Assembly (NCBI RefSeq): GCF_014898055.3
Contig: NW_023604295.1
Span: 136,120,676 to 136,184,675 of the forward strand
DNA: 64,000 bases
Source of the DNA: Talpa occidentalis
Lineage: Eukaryota; Chordata; Mammalia; Eulipotyphla; Talpidae
Reading direction: 5' to 3'
Shown one piece after another: positions 1 through 11,700 of the stretch. The notes below the pieces were generated by a model. It searched no databases. It saw only the letters and a list, made by a program, of their open reading frames with translations, and was not told the DNA's origin. Position 1 is the stretch's first letter. Each line of letters begins with the position of its first letter. The position numbers and the translations under genes were made by a program.

Positions 1-1795
1 TCACGTGCAAAAAAAGTAGTAAATATCTTATGCTACTTGTAAATATGTTCTCCCTTCCATGTACACAGATGTAGAAATAGTTGTGTAATGAGGATTATAA
101 ATCTCTTACTGGAGACCAGGAACATTGCAATATGCACTTGTGATGTTCTGGGACTGCTTTGGAAGTCACCAAAAGAGTCATCTGAACTATATTCTGATAC
201 AAAGTTCTTATCCTTAAGACTTTTAGGCAATTTTTTATTGCACATGAAAAAACTAGTAGGCCATTCCAATACCATTCCTAGGAAAGCTACTAATGCTTGG
301 AAGCAGCACAGTAGAACTAGAAAAAGACTTTGACTCAGGCTCATTCTTTGTCCTCAAAAATGAGAGTAATGGCAGTTCTTGCCCCAAGACTGTCTGCCTG
401 TGTCTATGCAGCTGCCTCTTTTAACAAACCATTTTCTTTCTAAAGCAGCAGCAGTTCTCTGCTCACCTGTGTGTATGCAAGGGCCTCTTTTTTTTCCTAA
501 TAAATCTGTCCCTTAAAAAAGAAAAAAAAAGAAGGTATAATGATATTTAATACTAACAGCACAACCAAGGATTGCTGGGAGGGAGAAAGATCATTTGCTT
601 TGTTTATAAGCATTTGGCACAAAATTAATGTTAATTAATTATAATGCCAATTTTATTTGCCTTAAAATACATAAAAATAAATAAGCATTAATGAAATACT
701 ATTATTCAATGGAATTCATTATTAACACCCTTCAAAATAAACGATAAAAACAATTCTTTGGTTTTCTGCTTTATTTTATCCTCAAATGAATAAAGACAGT
801 CATTTATATTTGCTACTCTAGAAGTTTTTCTTATAGGAAACTAAAGCTTGGTAATACAAATTATGAATTTTATAACAAACAAAAAATATACTACATAAAT
901 ACTGGTTTATGATGTATACATATCAGCCTCAAATTGAAAAAAAAAATCTCTTTGAGAGACTGCATTATGAATTAGATAAAATTGATATTTATCTTTTATT
1001 TACATAAATCATGATAAAATATTTCATTATATAATCTATCTTGTTGACTTTAAACTCAATATTCAATATCAAAATAGTTCAATATAAGATTGATGTTATT
1101 CTACTAGAATTTTGCTTTAGTTTATAAATATACATTTTTTTAGTGTGCAAAGATATACAGTTAGGTTTAGTAGGAAAAAATAACATCACACTCTAATATG
1201 CATCAATTAACATAAGTAATCTATTTTAATGGGATTTCAGAACAAAGAAAAGCTCTTCCCTTAAAGCTTTTAAGATGTAATTGGAATCTGTAAAATATAT
1301 TCTATATAATTTACCATGTAAGATAAGTGGCAGTCTAAATATGGTCACATTCCAATTTTTTGTTATTTTTTGTTTTTTGTTTTTTTTTTCACAATGAAGA
1401 TGTTTAGAACATCTATTTGCAAAGTAATTGTGGTTTCTGTGTTGATTTTCAACTTGTCAAATTGTTTATTCCTTTTTCTTTTTACAATAGAATGTTAATG
1501 AGAATAATTTTGTTTTTGACAACAGTTAAATTGAAGAGATAATCCAGCAAATGTGAACATCATCTTAACAGTTTCTGATCCTGTCTAACTTTGATCTGTG
1601 GATTTTTTTCAGCTGTCCTCTGCTAACAAGTTTTATGAATTCATCCATTTTCTAAGGAGAACAGTAATGTAAAAGGAACTTGATTTCAACTCCACAAATT
1701 CTCACAAAGATTTTTTTTTCAATTTTTCTAAGAATTTCAAAAAGATTAAGATCTGTGCTTTGGATAAAGCAATTATGTCCTTTGAATTTGTTTCC
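1..1795. other. AT-rich unique sequence, no gene seen
   Basis: I see no exon-like ORF and no repeat I can name with confidence. The part from about 357 to 520 has a promoter/LTR-like texture: C/T-rich, the phrase TGTGTCTATGCAGCTGCCTC, a near-repeat CTGTGTGTATGCAAGGGCCTC about 70 bases on, then AATAAA and an A-rich tract. It could be an old LTR or SINE remnant. The rest is AT-rich with no supported feature. Confidence 0.5.
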
Positions 1796-1799
1796 TTTT

Positions 1800-3432
1800 A
1801 TTTTTTAGTGAAAGTTTTATTGCTACATAACTCACATATTGTAAATTAACCATATTAAAATGTGCAATTCAGTGATTTCACAATATGCAGAATTGTACAG
1901 TCATCATCACTGTCCAGTTTCAGAATATTTTAATCATCTTCCAAAAAGATAATACCCATTAGCACCTCTCTTCCTTTCACCTTCCTCTCAGCTTCTGGGT
2001 ACCATTAATCTACCTTTTGTCTCTGTATTTATTGGACTGTTCTGGGCATTTTATATCAGTCAATGGTATAATATAATATGTGATTTTGTGACTGACTTCT
2101 TTCCTTGTCATAATGATTTGCATTTCATTCATGTTGTAGTATTTGTAAATACTCCACTCCTTTTTATGAGTTAGTAATATTCCATTATATGATTATATCA
2201 CATCATGTTATAAATTCATCAGTTGACTGACATTGAGTTCTTTCTGCTTTTTGGCTGTTGTCAATAATGCACCTGTAAGCATTTCTGTACAGTAATTATG
2301 AGGCTATAGGCATTCATTATTTAGTTATATACTTGGGAGTCAAATTGCTGAGGCATAATGTGTTTACCATTTTGAAGAATTTCCACTGCTTTACAAAATG
2401 ACAGAATCATTTTATAATTTATCAATAATTTATGAGGCATTCCATTTCCCTCATCCATACTTGTTACTTTCAGACATTTTATGCTTTCTTATCTTTCTGC
2501 AGGGTGTGAAGTTGTATCTTTTTGAGGTTTTGATGTGTGTTTTCCTATTGAATAATGATGTTAAGCATCTTTTCATGTCCTATTGGCCTTCTGTCTATCT
2601 GCTTTGGAGAAATATCTACTGAAATTCTGTGTCCATTTTTAAATTTGTTCTTTACATTGTTAAGATACAGTGGATCTTGATATATTCACCATATCAAATA
2701 TATAATCTGTGAGTATATTATCTCAATTGTGGATTGCCTTTTCATTTTCTTGATAAGACCTTTGAAACAAAGTTATCATCTTCCTTTTCATCACTTGTTT
2801 TTTTGGTGTCATATCTGAAAAAAAAAATGTTGCTAGCATAAGTGGAAATCAGTGGACTATTGTGCAAAGTTATTGGGGTTTTAGTGGTGGGCATTGAGTG
2901 ATTACATGCATTTGTAGAATTGTGAAGCAGAAAACAATGTTGTTGCCCAGAATTACCTCAATAAGCACAATTTTTTAAAACAAAGAAAAAAAAAAACTAT
3001 TGCCTAGCAGGAGGTTGCGGAAAGTTATTGTATGTTTCTCTTCTAAAAGTTTTATAATTTCAGCTTTTATATTTATGATTTTTTAAGATTTTTTTTATTT
3101 ATGCAATTATTTTGTGCTTTTTGTGTGAATTAAGGGTACAAATCCATTTTTTTGCATGTGGATATCCAGTTGTTATAGCACAATTTGTTGAAACGTATTC
3201 TTTCCCTGTTGAATTGTCTAAGCATTCATATTTAAAATCAAATGACCATAAAGGTAAAGGGGATATTTCTGAACTCTCAGTTCTGTTCCTTTGATCTACT
3301 GGTTGATACTTGTGTAGCATATACTATATTGATTACTGTAGTTTTGCAGTAAAATTTGAAATGAGGTGTGTCTTCCAACTCTGATCTTTTTAGATTTTAT
3401 TTTGACTATTCTGAAATGGTTGCATTCTCTCA
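1800..3432 (-). mobile_element. Old L1 (LINE-1) 3' half, minus strand
   Basis: Read on the minus strand this is the 3' part of an ancient L1: the end of ORF2 followed by the 3'UTR. The plus strand shows well-known reverse-complement L1 phrases: a 3'UTR start around 1806-1870, GTAATATTCCATTATATG near 2177, GTTCTTTCTGCTTTTTGGCTG near 2237, and GCATGTGGATATCCAGTTG near 3154. The minus-strand ORF at 3099-3320 carries a degraded version of the ORF2 'hxDQWNRIE' block. Many stops and indels show that it is long dead. About 100 bases near 2880-2990 do not align by eye and may be a later small insertion. Confidence 0.85.
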
Positions 3433-3436
3433 AGTA

Positions 3437-3530
3437 CACACACACACATATATACATATATGTATATATGTATATCAGTATGGGTACATATGGATATGTA
3501 TCTGTATGCATATATGTGTATATATAAGTA
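3437..3530. repeat. Mixed CA/TA microsatellite
   Basis: A (CA)n stretch followed by degenerate TATA/TGTA/TACATA repeats. It lies exactly between the minus-strand L1 fragment and a plus-strand L1 piece, so it sits at an L1 inversion junction. Confidence 0.8.
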
Positions 3531-3555
3531 CTTAATACTATGTAGATGAGCATAC

Positions 3556-3650
3556 CCTCTAATTTATGGATTTAATGCAACTCTACCAAAAACTCAGTTG
3601 CCTATTTTTTGAAATTCAAAGTTGATCTATGATGTAAATCTATACCTATT
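3556..3650 (+). mobile_element. Inverted 5' piece of the neighbouring old L1
   Basis: On the plus strand the sequence reads like L1 ORF2 just after the reverse-transcriptase region (ATGGATTTAATGCAACTCTACC, the RFNAIPI-type segment). In ORF2 this segment lies just upstream of where the adjacent minus-strand fragment stops. Opposite orientation with near-adjacent ORF2 positions is the signature of twin priming during L1 insertion. Short and diverged, so moderate confidence. Confidence 0.55.
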
Positions 3651-6240
3651 TTAATACAATTCTATCATAACATGGAGTTACTTATTTACATCTAGTAAAA
3701 CTACAGTAATCATTATTTTAATTTACTCTTTTTTTTTTCTCTCAACAACTGAGTGTTATTCTGTTTTCACCCTTCACTAAATGCAGAAACCTGGTCTACG
3801 TTAACATCACAAGATAATATTAAACCTCAGTTTTGCTTGCTAGAACATATGATTTTAGTCACAGGTTTCTATGATCCATGAATGCAGTGGAATAATTTTA
3901 TGTAAGTGAAGTATTAGGTTAGTGTGCTGTTGATGCTGTTTAAGAAAGACCAAGCATTAAGTCAGTTTGAAATAATACATTATCTTGGTAATTTGGATAT
4001 TTGAATCAATTTAAACTACTTAATGTTATAAGTCAATTATAACTCATGGAGTTAGGGCTCCATTTTGGTGATTCTTTGTAGATAAGGTACAAGTGTAAGT
4101 TTACTTATGTGGACTAGAGAAACAGCTTTTGTGAAAGAATACAGGCATTTGTTAAAAGTGGTATGGAAAATATTAAATGACACCAACCTTTATATGGTGT
4201 TTTAACTTCAATATGCAAGAAATAGTATATATTCAAAAGATGATCCTTTAAAATGAAAGGTAGTTTATTTTGCTGATATTTGACATTAGCATTTTGACTT
4301 CTTCATCCTGAATTCCAATGTGTTATTTAACTCAGTATGGTCCCCATATGAGTACTTTCTAGAATTCATAGTCAGCTGATTAGAAGAGCTGCTCTTGTCC
4401 TAGTAATAAGACCATTATGTTGACTGAAATAATCAATGAGGAAATCACTTGCATCTCACATAGGACATTTAATTAATTTCACAATACTAGCTTCTGTGTT
4501 AGCTCCTGCATTAGGAGAAAAAATCAATTGTGTCATGCTGAAGTGCATACCATCCGAAAAAAAAGGAATCATCTTAACTATTCAAAAATGAGCAATTGGA
4601 AAGTTTGTGTAGCATATGAATATTTTTTCCTTATGAAGTTTTCTTTCCTTAGATAACATAATCCCTAGTGGCTTAAATACTATATTTTGACCTTCCTCTA
4701 CAATCAAAATTTAGATATGTTTGATTGTATTAGACAAGAGCTCAGGATTCATAACCTACATTTTATTTTGTGTTCATATGAAATCTTTTAGGGTAATTAT
4801 GAGATATTTGTGCCTAGTATATTGACATTCTAACACATGTTAAAATACACTCCTGACTCTATTATAATAAAAATAAGATAAAAACTCTTTAAACTTCAAC
4901 ATTTAAAACTTTCACAATTAATAAAATTGATTAGCTATGTCCAATTCAAAAGGTTAAGGAAAGACAGAAGTGAAAATAAAAAGGATAAAATTAAAATAAG
5001 AGTAGAAATTATAATGAGAGTAAAAATATATATACTGATGCATTATTATAAAACAATAGTTGCTGCCATTTTCAAAACTAAGAGGCAAATTTTCCCAAGA
5101 TTTATTGCAAAAATTAAGTGAATGTTTATAAAAAGGTAAAAATTGAATAGGAAATATAAATAAAAATAGTCAAAAACTAAAAATAGTTTTTGTCTATGTA
5201 GCAATTAAAATGAATATATATTTATGGCATGTTAGTTAAAGCTCAACTTCATCATAAGTAGAGCTAATTCTGAGAACGAGAACAGGTAGTTCAAATCACT
5301 AAGAGCTTTCTGGCTGTCTTCAGCTATTTCTCCAAAATGTTGTTTCCTTACAAATAACATAAGTATTTAAAACCAACATGGCTTAAATAGCAGGATTTGA
5401 CAAAGCTGAATGATGAATATACGGCTATTTATATGCCTTATAATTTATCATAATAGTATATAAAATTAATTGACTAAAAGGTTGTTGGAGAGCATTAAAA
5501 ACTAAAGTATTATGAAAAAAAGAAAATCCCATTAGTTCATGATTTACAACAAGTGACACTTGCCAGTTTACCTTAAACAATTACAGCTTTCTGTGTTCCA
5601 TTTCTCCATTTGAATTTGATGTAGTGACAGGTGTGCATTGCTTGACGGATTGCTTGGAAGTGACTGATGTACTCTCCAACATTTGTGTTGTGGATGAATG
5701 CTGGAAACTGCTGATGAAAGCTTTTTTGCTGCTTAGATTTTATTTTTCCTGATTAGCTAAATTTGCTTTAGCAAAATAAAGGTTATTATAAATTTTCACC
5801 AAAAAAAAAATGAAATATTTTTTCAGCTTGCCTTGTAATATCTTGAAAATTTAACTCTTTTTCCAACTCTTTAATATCCATTTCCAAATGATGCTTTTAA
5901 CATATTCTCAGGTTTTCTCAGAATATGTGTAAATCAGAGTAACTAAGGACTGTTTAGGATTTAGTGACCAGAACAATATTTACTTAGGGAAAAGAAGAAA
6001 CACTTATTATGACTTAAATGATAATTTGTACAAGTGAGAAGCAAAAGTAGAAAATCTAATTATAGCATTAAATTAATGCAGAGAAATGGAAAATGCAAAA
6101 AAGTTTTCTAAGAGCTATGATTACAGAAAGGGCTTGTGAAACTAAAATCCCCTGTGGTCTTAAACAAGTCCCATGAAAAGATAAAAAGATAAAAGTGAAT
6201 GAAAAGGAGCTCATGAAAAGATAGGAAGAGTGGTTAATTG
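3651..6240. other. Unique AT-rich sequence, no gene seen
   Basis: No supported ORF, RNA gene or named repeat. Longer open frames here (such as 4927-5121) are lysine/isoleucine-rich readings of AT-rich DNA. About 5555-5730 is less AT-biased and free of recognisable repeat, and could be a conserved non-coding segment. I cannot test that here. Confidence 0.5.
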
Positions 6241-6289
6241 TATCAAAACAAGCCAATATTCTTTCTTTTTAAATTAATTTTTGTAGAAT

Positions 6290-6875
6290 ATGGAATCCCC
6301 AGCCCTCCTTGTTATCAGGCTGTTGTCTTGGTGCCCAGAGTTCCTGCTGGTCAAGCTAGATGTACAGTCAGGCAGGAGGCCTCACACCAGAGGGGCATCC
6401 TGGGAAACCAGTGGCTGCTGAAAACAGCAGGCAGATATTATGGCCAGATTAGCAAGAGCAACTAGAATACCTCACTTATAAAGATTAGCAGAAAGTTAGG
6501 TAAGAATAGGGACTAGAGATAGGATGCTTTGATTAGCGGGAACTATAGAGTTCCCCAAGAAATAGCTACTGGTCACTCCACCCTAGTTTGCATGAGACGG
6601 TGACGCATCCCTAATAACACACTCCCACACATGTACATTCCTCTGCATACTTGCTCACCTTCTCTAAATAATGACTGCCCTGGATCATGGCTTCGCCTTA
6701 CTTCCCTGTGTAGCCCCTCTAGTCTCCTCATTGCTCCACGTGAACTTGGAGTCATCTTTTTCTCATCCCGAGCCACTCCCAACGCTGCTGCCCCATGAGG
6801 CAACAATAGAGCTACCCTTTACAGCACTGTGTATGATTCAGCGGCTCAGGCTCACACCTCTTTAGACTTTTGTTT
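6290..6875 (+). mobile_element. Possible old LTR or unclassified repeat
   Basis: This block has a higher GC content than its surroundings, sharp edges against AT-rich DNA, a TATA-like CTTATAAAG near 6474, and scattered CpG. These suggest an LTR-type insertion, but I find no convincing TG...CA ends or target duplication and do not recognise the family. The ORFs across it are not supported as genes. Confidence 0.3.
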
Positions 6876-6889
6876 AAACATATTAAATT

Positions 6890-7212
6890 GGGCCTCCCTG
6901 GTGGTGAAAGGGGTTAAGCACCACACTATGAAGCAATCCGCAGCCTCTGCAGCATGAGTTCAATCCCCAGCCAGCCAGGGAGCAACCCACATGGTGCAGC
7001 AGACCTCTCTTGTCTCGCCCGCTGCTCCCCTCAGCAGTGTACTTAGGTCAGTTTGCCTGTTCTGTTCCCCACTCTGTCTCTGGTGAATCCTCTCACCCTC
7101 ACACATCTCTGGCCTGTACCCCAGCTCTTGTATGCAGTCGGCAGGGTATTGAACTTGTATTGCAGAGGCTGTGGATTGCCCAATAAATAAATCTGAAAAA
7201 TAAAGAAATAAA
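6890..7212 (+). mobile_element. tRNA-derived SINE, older subfamily
   Basis: The head begins GGGCCTCCCTGGTGGTG and carries a pol III B-box-like GAGTTCAATCC. The body contains CTCCCCTCAGCAGTGTACTT and a 3' AATAAATAAATC tail. A roughly 14-bp target duplication flanks it: TAAACATATTAAAT before and TAAACACATTAAAT after, one mismatch. Compared with sibling copies it has about 50 extra bases after TTGTATGCAG, including CAGAGGCTGTGGATTG, which resembles a piece of the SINE head and suggests a rearranged tail. Confidence 0.9.
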
Positions 7213-7645
7213 TAAACACATTAAATCATTACATTGTTTTAAAAGGCAATGTATAGGCTAGATGGATAGGAGTCATAGTTCTTAAATTTTAATAAACTCA
7301 ATGTCTAATTGCTATGAACAAGTAAGGGGCTACTGTCATGTAGTGGGGAATATATATTTTATATATTTACATATATATGTTATATATATAAAATATAAAT
7401 AACATAATTTAGAAACAACTATTGTTAGACCACCCCAATTGTTAACTCTCTATTGCCAACCACATGAAGAAACCAGAAAGGTTTTAAGGTATTACATTGA
7501 GGCATGAAATCATGCATATCACCACTTACTAGCTAGATGGTATAATGATTTCAAGAATATTTAAAGAAAGTGTTGCTCTGGCTGCATCACAAAGGGACCT
7601 GTATAAAGCATCTGTGCATCCAGCACTTGTAGGGATGAGCTATGT
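7213..7645. other. AT-rich unique stretch
   Basis: Contains a short TA-rich low-complexity run near 7350-7405 and nothing else I can support. Confidence 0.5.
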
Positions 7646-7649
7646 ACTG

Positions 7650-7800
7650 AAAATAGCCTTGGCTCTAGTGCTAGATTATGTGGATTTGATTCTGTACTTT
7701 CTTTGATTTACCAGTTTTATGGCCTTTGAGAAAAAGGCACAAATTCTCCTCCTGCTTTCTGGGTATCAAATAAGGATAATTATTTGTGTCATGAGCTCAG
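7650..7800 (+). repeat. MIR (ancient SINE), plus strand
   Basis: The order of phrases matches the mammalian-wide MIR core and 3' part: GGATTTGATTCTG (tRNA B-box area), TTTACCAGTTTTATGGCCTTTGAG, then TCTGGGTATCAAATAAGGATAAT (the 'cctcatctgtaaaatggggataat' segment). Strongly diverged, as expected for MIR. Confidence 0.7.
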
Positions 7801-7885
7801 CAGAGGTATCTATAGTAATTTTGTTTTTTTGTTTCCCTATGTATTATATTGCTTTAATTATTTTCATTAAGGAAACATTGGTGTG

Positions 7886-8166
7886 GGCCTCCCCAGTGGC
7901 GCAGCGGTTGAGCGCTGGGTTGCGAAGCTGCCCGTGGCCTCTGCAGCGCCAGTTCGATCCCCGGCTGCTCCCTGGCCACCTGAGGAGGGTCCCGCATGGC
8001 GCGCAGACCCCTCCTGCCACCCGCTGCTCCCCTCAGCAGTGTACTTCGGTCCTTCTGCCTGCTCTGCTCCCCGCTCTGGCTCTGGTGAATTCTCTCACCC
8101 TCCTGCGCTTCTGACTGTACCCAGTGTTTGTATGAATAAATAAATAAATCTTTAAAAAAAAAAAAA
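7886..8166 (+). mobile_element. tRNA-derived SINE, young subfamily, perfect TSD
   Basis: A nearly consensus-like copy. The head has an A-box region GGCGCAGCGGTTGAGCG and B-box AGTTCGATCCCC, followed by a CpG-rich body, TGTACCCAGTGTTTGTATG, (AATA)n, TCTTT and an A-run. It is flanked by a perfect 17-bp target duplication, AAGGAAACATTGGTGTG, at 7869-7885 and 8167-8183. The many intact CpGs and the perfect duplication argue for recent insertion by the L1 machinery. The ORFs across it (7719-8114, 7854-8189 and others) are readings of the SINE, not genes. Confidence 0.97.
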
Positions 8167-8540
8167 AAGGAAACATTGGTGTGCCACACTGTATGTGATT
8201 CACAGGTACAGGTTCACACCTCTTCAAATGTGTGTTATCCCATCACATCCACCACCAAGATGCCCATAGTCTTCTACCACATCCTCTGGGCCTTCTCCCC
8301 CATTTTGTTCTTTACCCCATTTTTTCCCCATTTGATTGCTTCAATATTGCAGTCATAATTGTAGGGTTTTTCTGTTTCTTTTTATTCCACGTGAGGGAAA
8401 TCATTCAGTATATGTTTTTCTTTTTCTATTTCACTTAGCTTAATCCCTTCAAGGTCTCAAGGTCCATCTAAGTCACAAATAGCAAGCTTGTTTTTTTTTT
8501 TTTTTTTTTTTTTAAAGAGCTGAGTGGTATCCCAAGTGTA

Positions 8541-8551
8541 TGGGTATCACA

Positions 8552-8555
<4 letters not shown>
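8541..8555. repeat. Target-site duplication of the full-length L1 (left copy)
   Basis: TGGGTATCACATCTT occurs here and again at 14712-14726, exactly bounding the 6.16-kb L1. A 15-bp perfect duplication is typical of endonuclease-dependent L1 insertion. Confidence 0.97.
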
Positions 8556-8580
<25 letters not shown>

Positions 8581-8584
<4 letters not shown>

Positions 8585-8754
8585 ATTAAATTTTATTTTT
8601 ATATTCCCCCATACAATTGCAAACGCCCCATTCTGACCCCAATCCTTCCCCTCCCGCCCCCCACCCCCCAAAAAGTGTCTCTGGTTCATAGTTTTTTGTT
8701 GATTTTGATTTTCACTTTCTTATATTCATTTTCCTGGTCCCTTATTTAAGTTTT
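8581..8754 (-). other. L1 3'UTR with G-rich tract on the sense strand
   Basis: Between the ORF2 stop and the poly(A) tail. On the L1 sense strand about 8628-8672 has several runs of three to six G, seen on the plus strand as CCCC, CCCCAATCC, CCCCTCCCGCCCCCC. Such polypurine/G-rich tracts are a known conserved feature of mammalian L1 3'UTRs and can form G-quadruplexes. A related C-rich stretch occurs in the L1 fragment at 22128-22168. Confidence 0.8.
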
Positions 8755-11700
8755 CTAGATTCCTGCTATGAGTGAGACCATCCGGTATTTTTCTTTTTCT
8801 TTTTGGCTTATTTCGCTGAGCATGATCCCTTCCAGTGCCATCCATGTTGCTGCAAATTGCATGTGTTTATCTTTTTTGAATGCTGAGTAATATTCCATGG
8901 TATATATGTACCACATCTTCTTGATCCAGTCATCTATTTTTGGGCATTTGGGTTGTTTCCAAAGCTTAGCTATTGTAAACAGTGCTGCTATAAACATAGG
9001 AGTGCAGGTGCTCTTTGGAATTGATGTTTCTGTGTCCTTTGGGTAAATACCTAGGAGTGGAATTGCTGGATCATATGGAAGCTCTATGTTTAGTAGGTCC
9101 AGAAATCTCCACACAGCTCTCCATAGTGGTTGGACCAGTTTGCACTCCCACCAACAGTGCACAAGAGTTCCTTTTTCTCCACATCCTCGCCAACATTTGT
9201 TGTTGCTAGTTTTTTTAATATGTGCCATTCTCACTGGTGTGAGATGGTATCTCATGGTAGTTTTGATTTGCATTTCCCTGATTACAAGTGATGTTGAACA
9301 TTTTTTCATATGTCTGTTGGCCATTTGCATTTCCTCTTCAGAGAAGTTTCTTTTTAGCTCTTCTGCCCATTTTTTGACTGGATTCTTTTCTTTGTTGTTG
9401 CTGAGTCTCATCAGCTCTTTGCAGATTTTTGTGATCAGTCCTTTATCATTAGTGTTGGGTGCAAAAATGTTCTCCCAGTTGGTGGGGTTTCTCTTTGTTT
9501 TTGTTATTGTCTCTTTTGCTGTGCAGAAGCTCTTTAATTTGATGTAGTCCCAGCTGTTTATCTTTCTCTTCACTATCACTGCTTTGGGTGATGTGTCTGT
9601 AAAGATGTCTTTGATGTGCAAATCCCGTAGTGTTTCGCCTATATTTCCTTCTATGTATTTTATGGTTTCAGGTCTTATGTCTAGTTCTTTAATCCATTTT
9701 GAGTTGATTTTTGTGTATGGTGTGAGGTAGTGGTCAAGCTTCATTGTTTTGCATGTAGCGACCCAGTTTTCCCAGCACCATTTATTGAACAAACTTTCTT
9801 TGCTCCAATGCATAGTCTTTGCTCCTTTGTCAAAGATTAGTTGACCATAAATCTGTGGGTTTATTTCTGGATTTTCTATTCGATTCCATTGGTCTGTATG
9901 TCTGTTATTGTTCCAATACCATGCAGTTTTGATGATTATGGCTTTGTAGTATAGTTTGAAGTCTGGGAGTGTGATGCCTCCATTTCCTTCTTTTTTTTTC
10001 AGTAGAGCTTTGGCTATTCGGGGTTTTTGGTGATTCCATATGAATTTCATCAATAATTGTTCTATTTCTTTGAAGAATGCCATTGAGATTTTGATTGGAA
10101 TAGCATTGAATCTGTATATTGCTTTTGGTAGGATGGCCATTTTAATAATGTTTATTCTTCCAATCCATGAGCAGGGGATGTCTTTCCATTTCTTTGTGTC
10201 TTCTTCTATTTCTTTTAACAGTGTTTTATAGTTTTCTTTGTATAGGTCCTTTACCTCTTTGTTAGATTTATTCCCAAATATTTGATTTTTTTTGTTTCGA
10301 TAATAAAAGGGGGGGGTTTTTTGATTTCTTCTTCTTCAGATTTATTGTTTGTGTATAGGAAGGCTACTGACTTTTGCGTGTTGATTTTGTATCCTGCCAC
10401 TTTACTGAATTGATTGATGAGTTGAATTAGTTTTTCTGTGGAGATTTTGGGGTTCTCTATGTATATTATCATATCATCTGCAAATAGTGATAGTTTGACT
10501 TCTTCTTTTCCTATTTGGATTCCTTGGATGTCTTTCTCTTGTCTTATTGCTCTGGCTAGGACTTCCAGTATTATATTGAAAAGCAGTGGTGAGAGTGGAC
10601 ATCCTTGTCTTGTTCCAGATCTTAATGGAATTGCTTTCAGCTTTTCACCATTGAGAATGATACTGGCTGTTGGCTTGTCATAGATGGCCTTTATGATGTT
10701 GAGGTATGTTCCTTGTATCCCAAGAATTTCAAGGGCTTTTATCATGAATGGGTGTTGCACTTTGTCGAAAGCTTTCTCAGCATCTATTGATATTATCATA
10801 TGGTTTTTATATTTCTTTTTGTTGATGTGTTGGATAACGTTGATTGATTTTCGGATGTTAAACCATCCTTGTGCCCCTGGAATGAATCCAACTTGGTCGT
10901 GGTGAATTATCTTATGGATACATTGTTGGATTCTGATAGCTAAAATTTTATTGAGGATTTTTGCATCAGTGTTCATTAGGGAGATTGGCCTATAGTTTTC
11001 CTTTTTTGTGTTGTCCTTATTCGGTTTGGTATTAGTGTAATATTGGCTTCATAGAACGTGTTTGGTATTGTCCCTTCCTTCTCAATTTTTTGGAAGAGTT
11101 TGTGAAGGATAGGCACTAATTCGTCTCTGAATGTTTGGTAGAATTCATTTGTAAATCCATCAGGTCCTGGGCTTTTGTTTTTGGGGAGGTTTTTAATTAC
11201 CATTTCAATTTCGCTGCTTGTAATTGGTCTGTTTAGGTGTTCTATTTCTTCTTTATCTAGCTTTGGGTGATTGTAGAGTTGTAGGAATTTGTCCATCTCC
11301 TCTAGATTGTTGAACTTGTTTCCATATAACTGTTCATAGTAGTTACTGATTATTCTTTTGATTTCTGCTGTGTCCGTTGTGATTTCTCCTCTTTCATTTA
11401 TGATTCTGTGTATTTGTGCTTTCTCCCTTTTTTCCTTTGTGAGCCTGGCTAGGGTTTGTCTATTTTATTTATTTTTTCAAAGAACCAGCTCTTGGTTTCA
11501 TTGATCTTTTGGATTGTTTTTTTAGTTTCAATTTCATTTATTTCTGCTTTGGTTTTTATTATTTCTTTTCTTCTACTGGTTCTGGGGTTTTTTTGTTGTT
11601 CTTTTTCTAGATCTTTGAGCTTCGAGATTAGGTTGTTTCTTTGAGTTCTTTCTTGTTTTTTGATGTGAGCTTCTATTGCTATATATTTTCCTCTTATTAC

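Larger units (their letters stand above)
7851..8555 (-). mobile_element. Old L1 3' end, minus strand (host of nested insertions)
   Basis: On the minus strand this is an old L1 3'UTR and the last part of ORF2. The plus strand shows AAGGAAACATTGGTGTGCCACAC..TATGTGATTCACAGGT and later CTATTTCACTTAGCTTAATCCCTTCAAGGTC, the reverse complement of the ORF2 end. It is split twice: a young SINE sits in its 3'UTR, and the full-length L1 lands in ORF2 at the TGGGTATCACATCTT site. The continuation resumes at 14727. Confidence 0.85.

Noticed and set aside
7886..7960. tRNA gene suggested by A-box and B-box
   Set aside because: No complete cloverleaf with proper acceptor stem; the boxes belong to the tRNA-derived head of a SINE repeated many times in the window.
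7719..8227. Overlapping ORFs of 60-131 aa on both strands
   Set aside because: They read through a SINE with clear target duplications and A-tail; the peptides have no family signature.
9015..9547. Plus-strand ORFs of 64-153 aa inside the L1
   Set aside because: They are antisense shadows of ORF2 on the minus strand.
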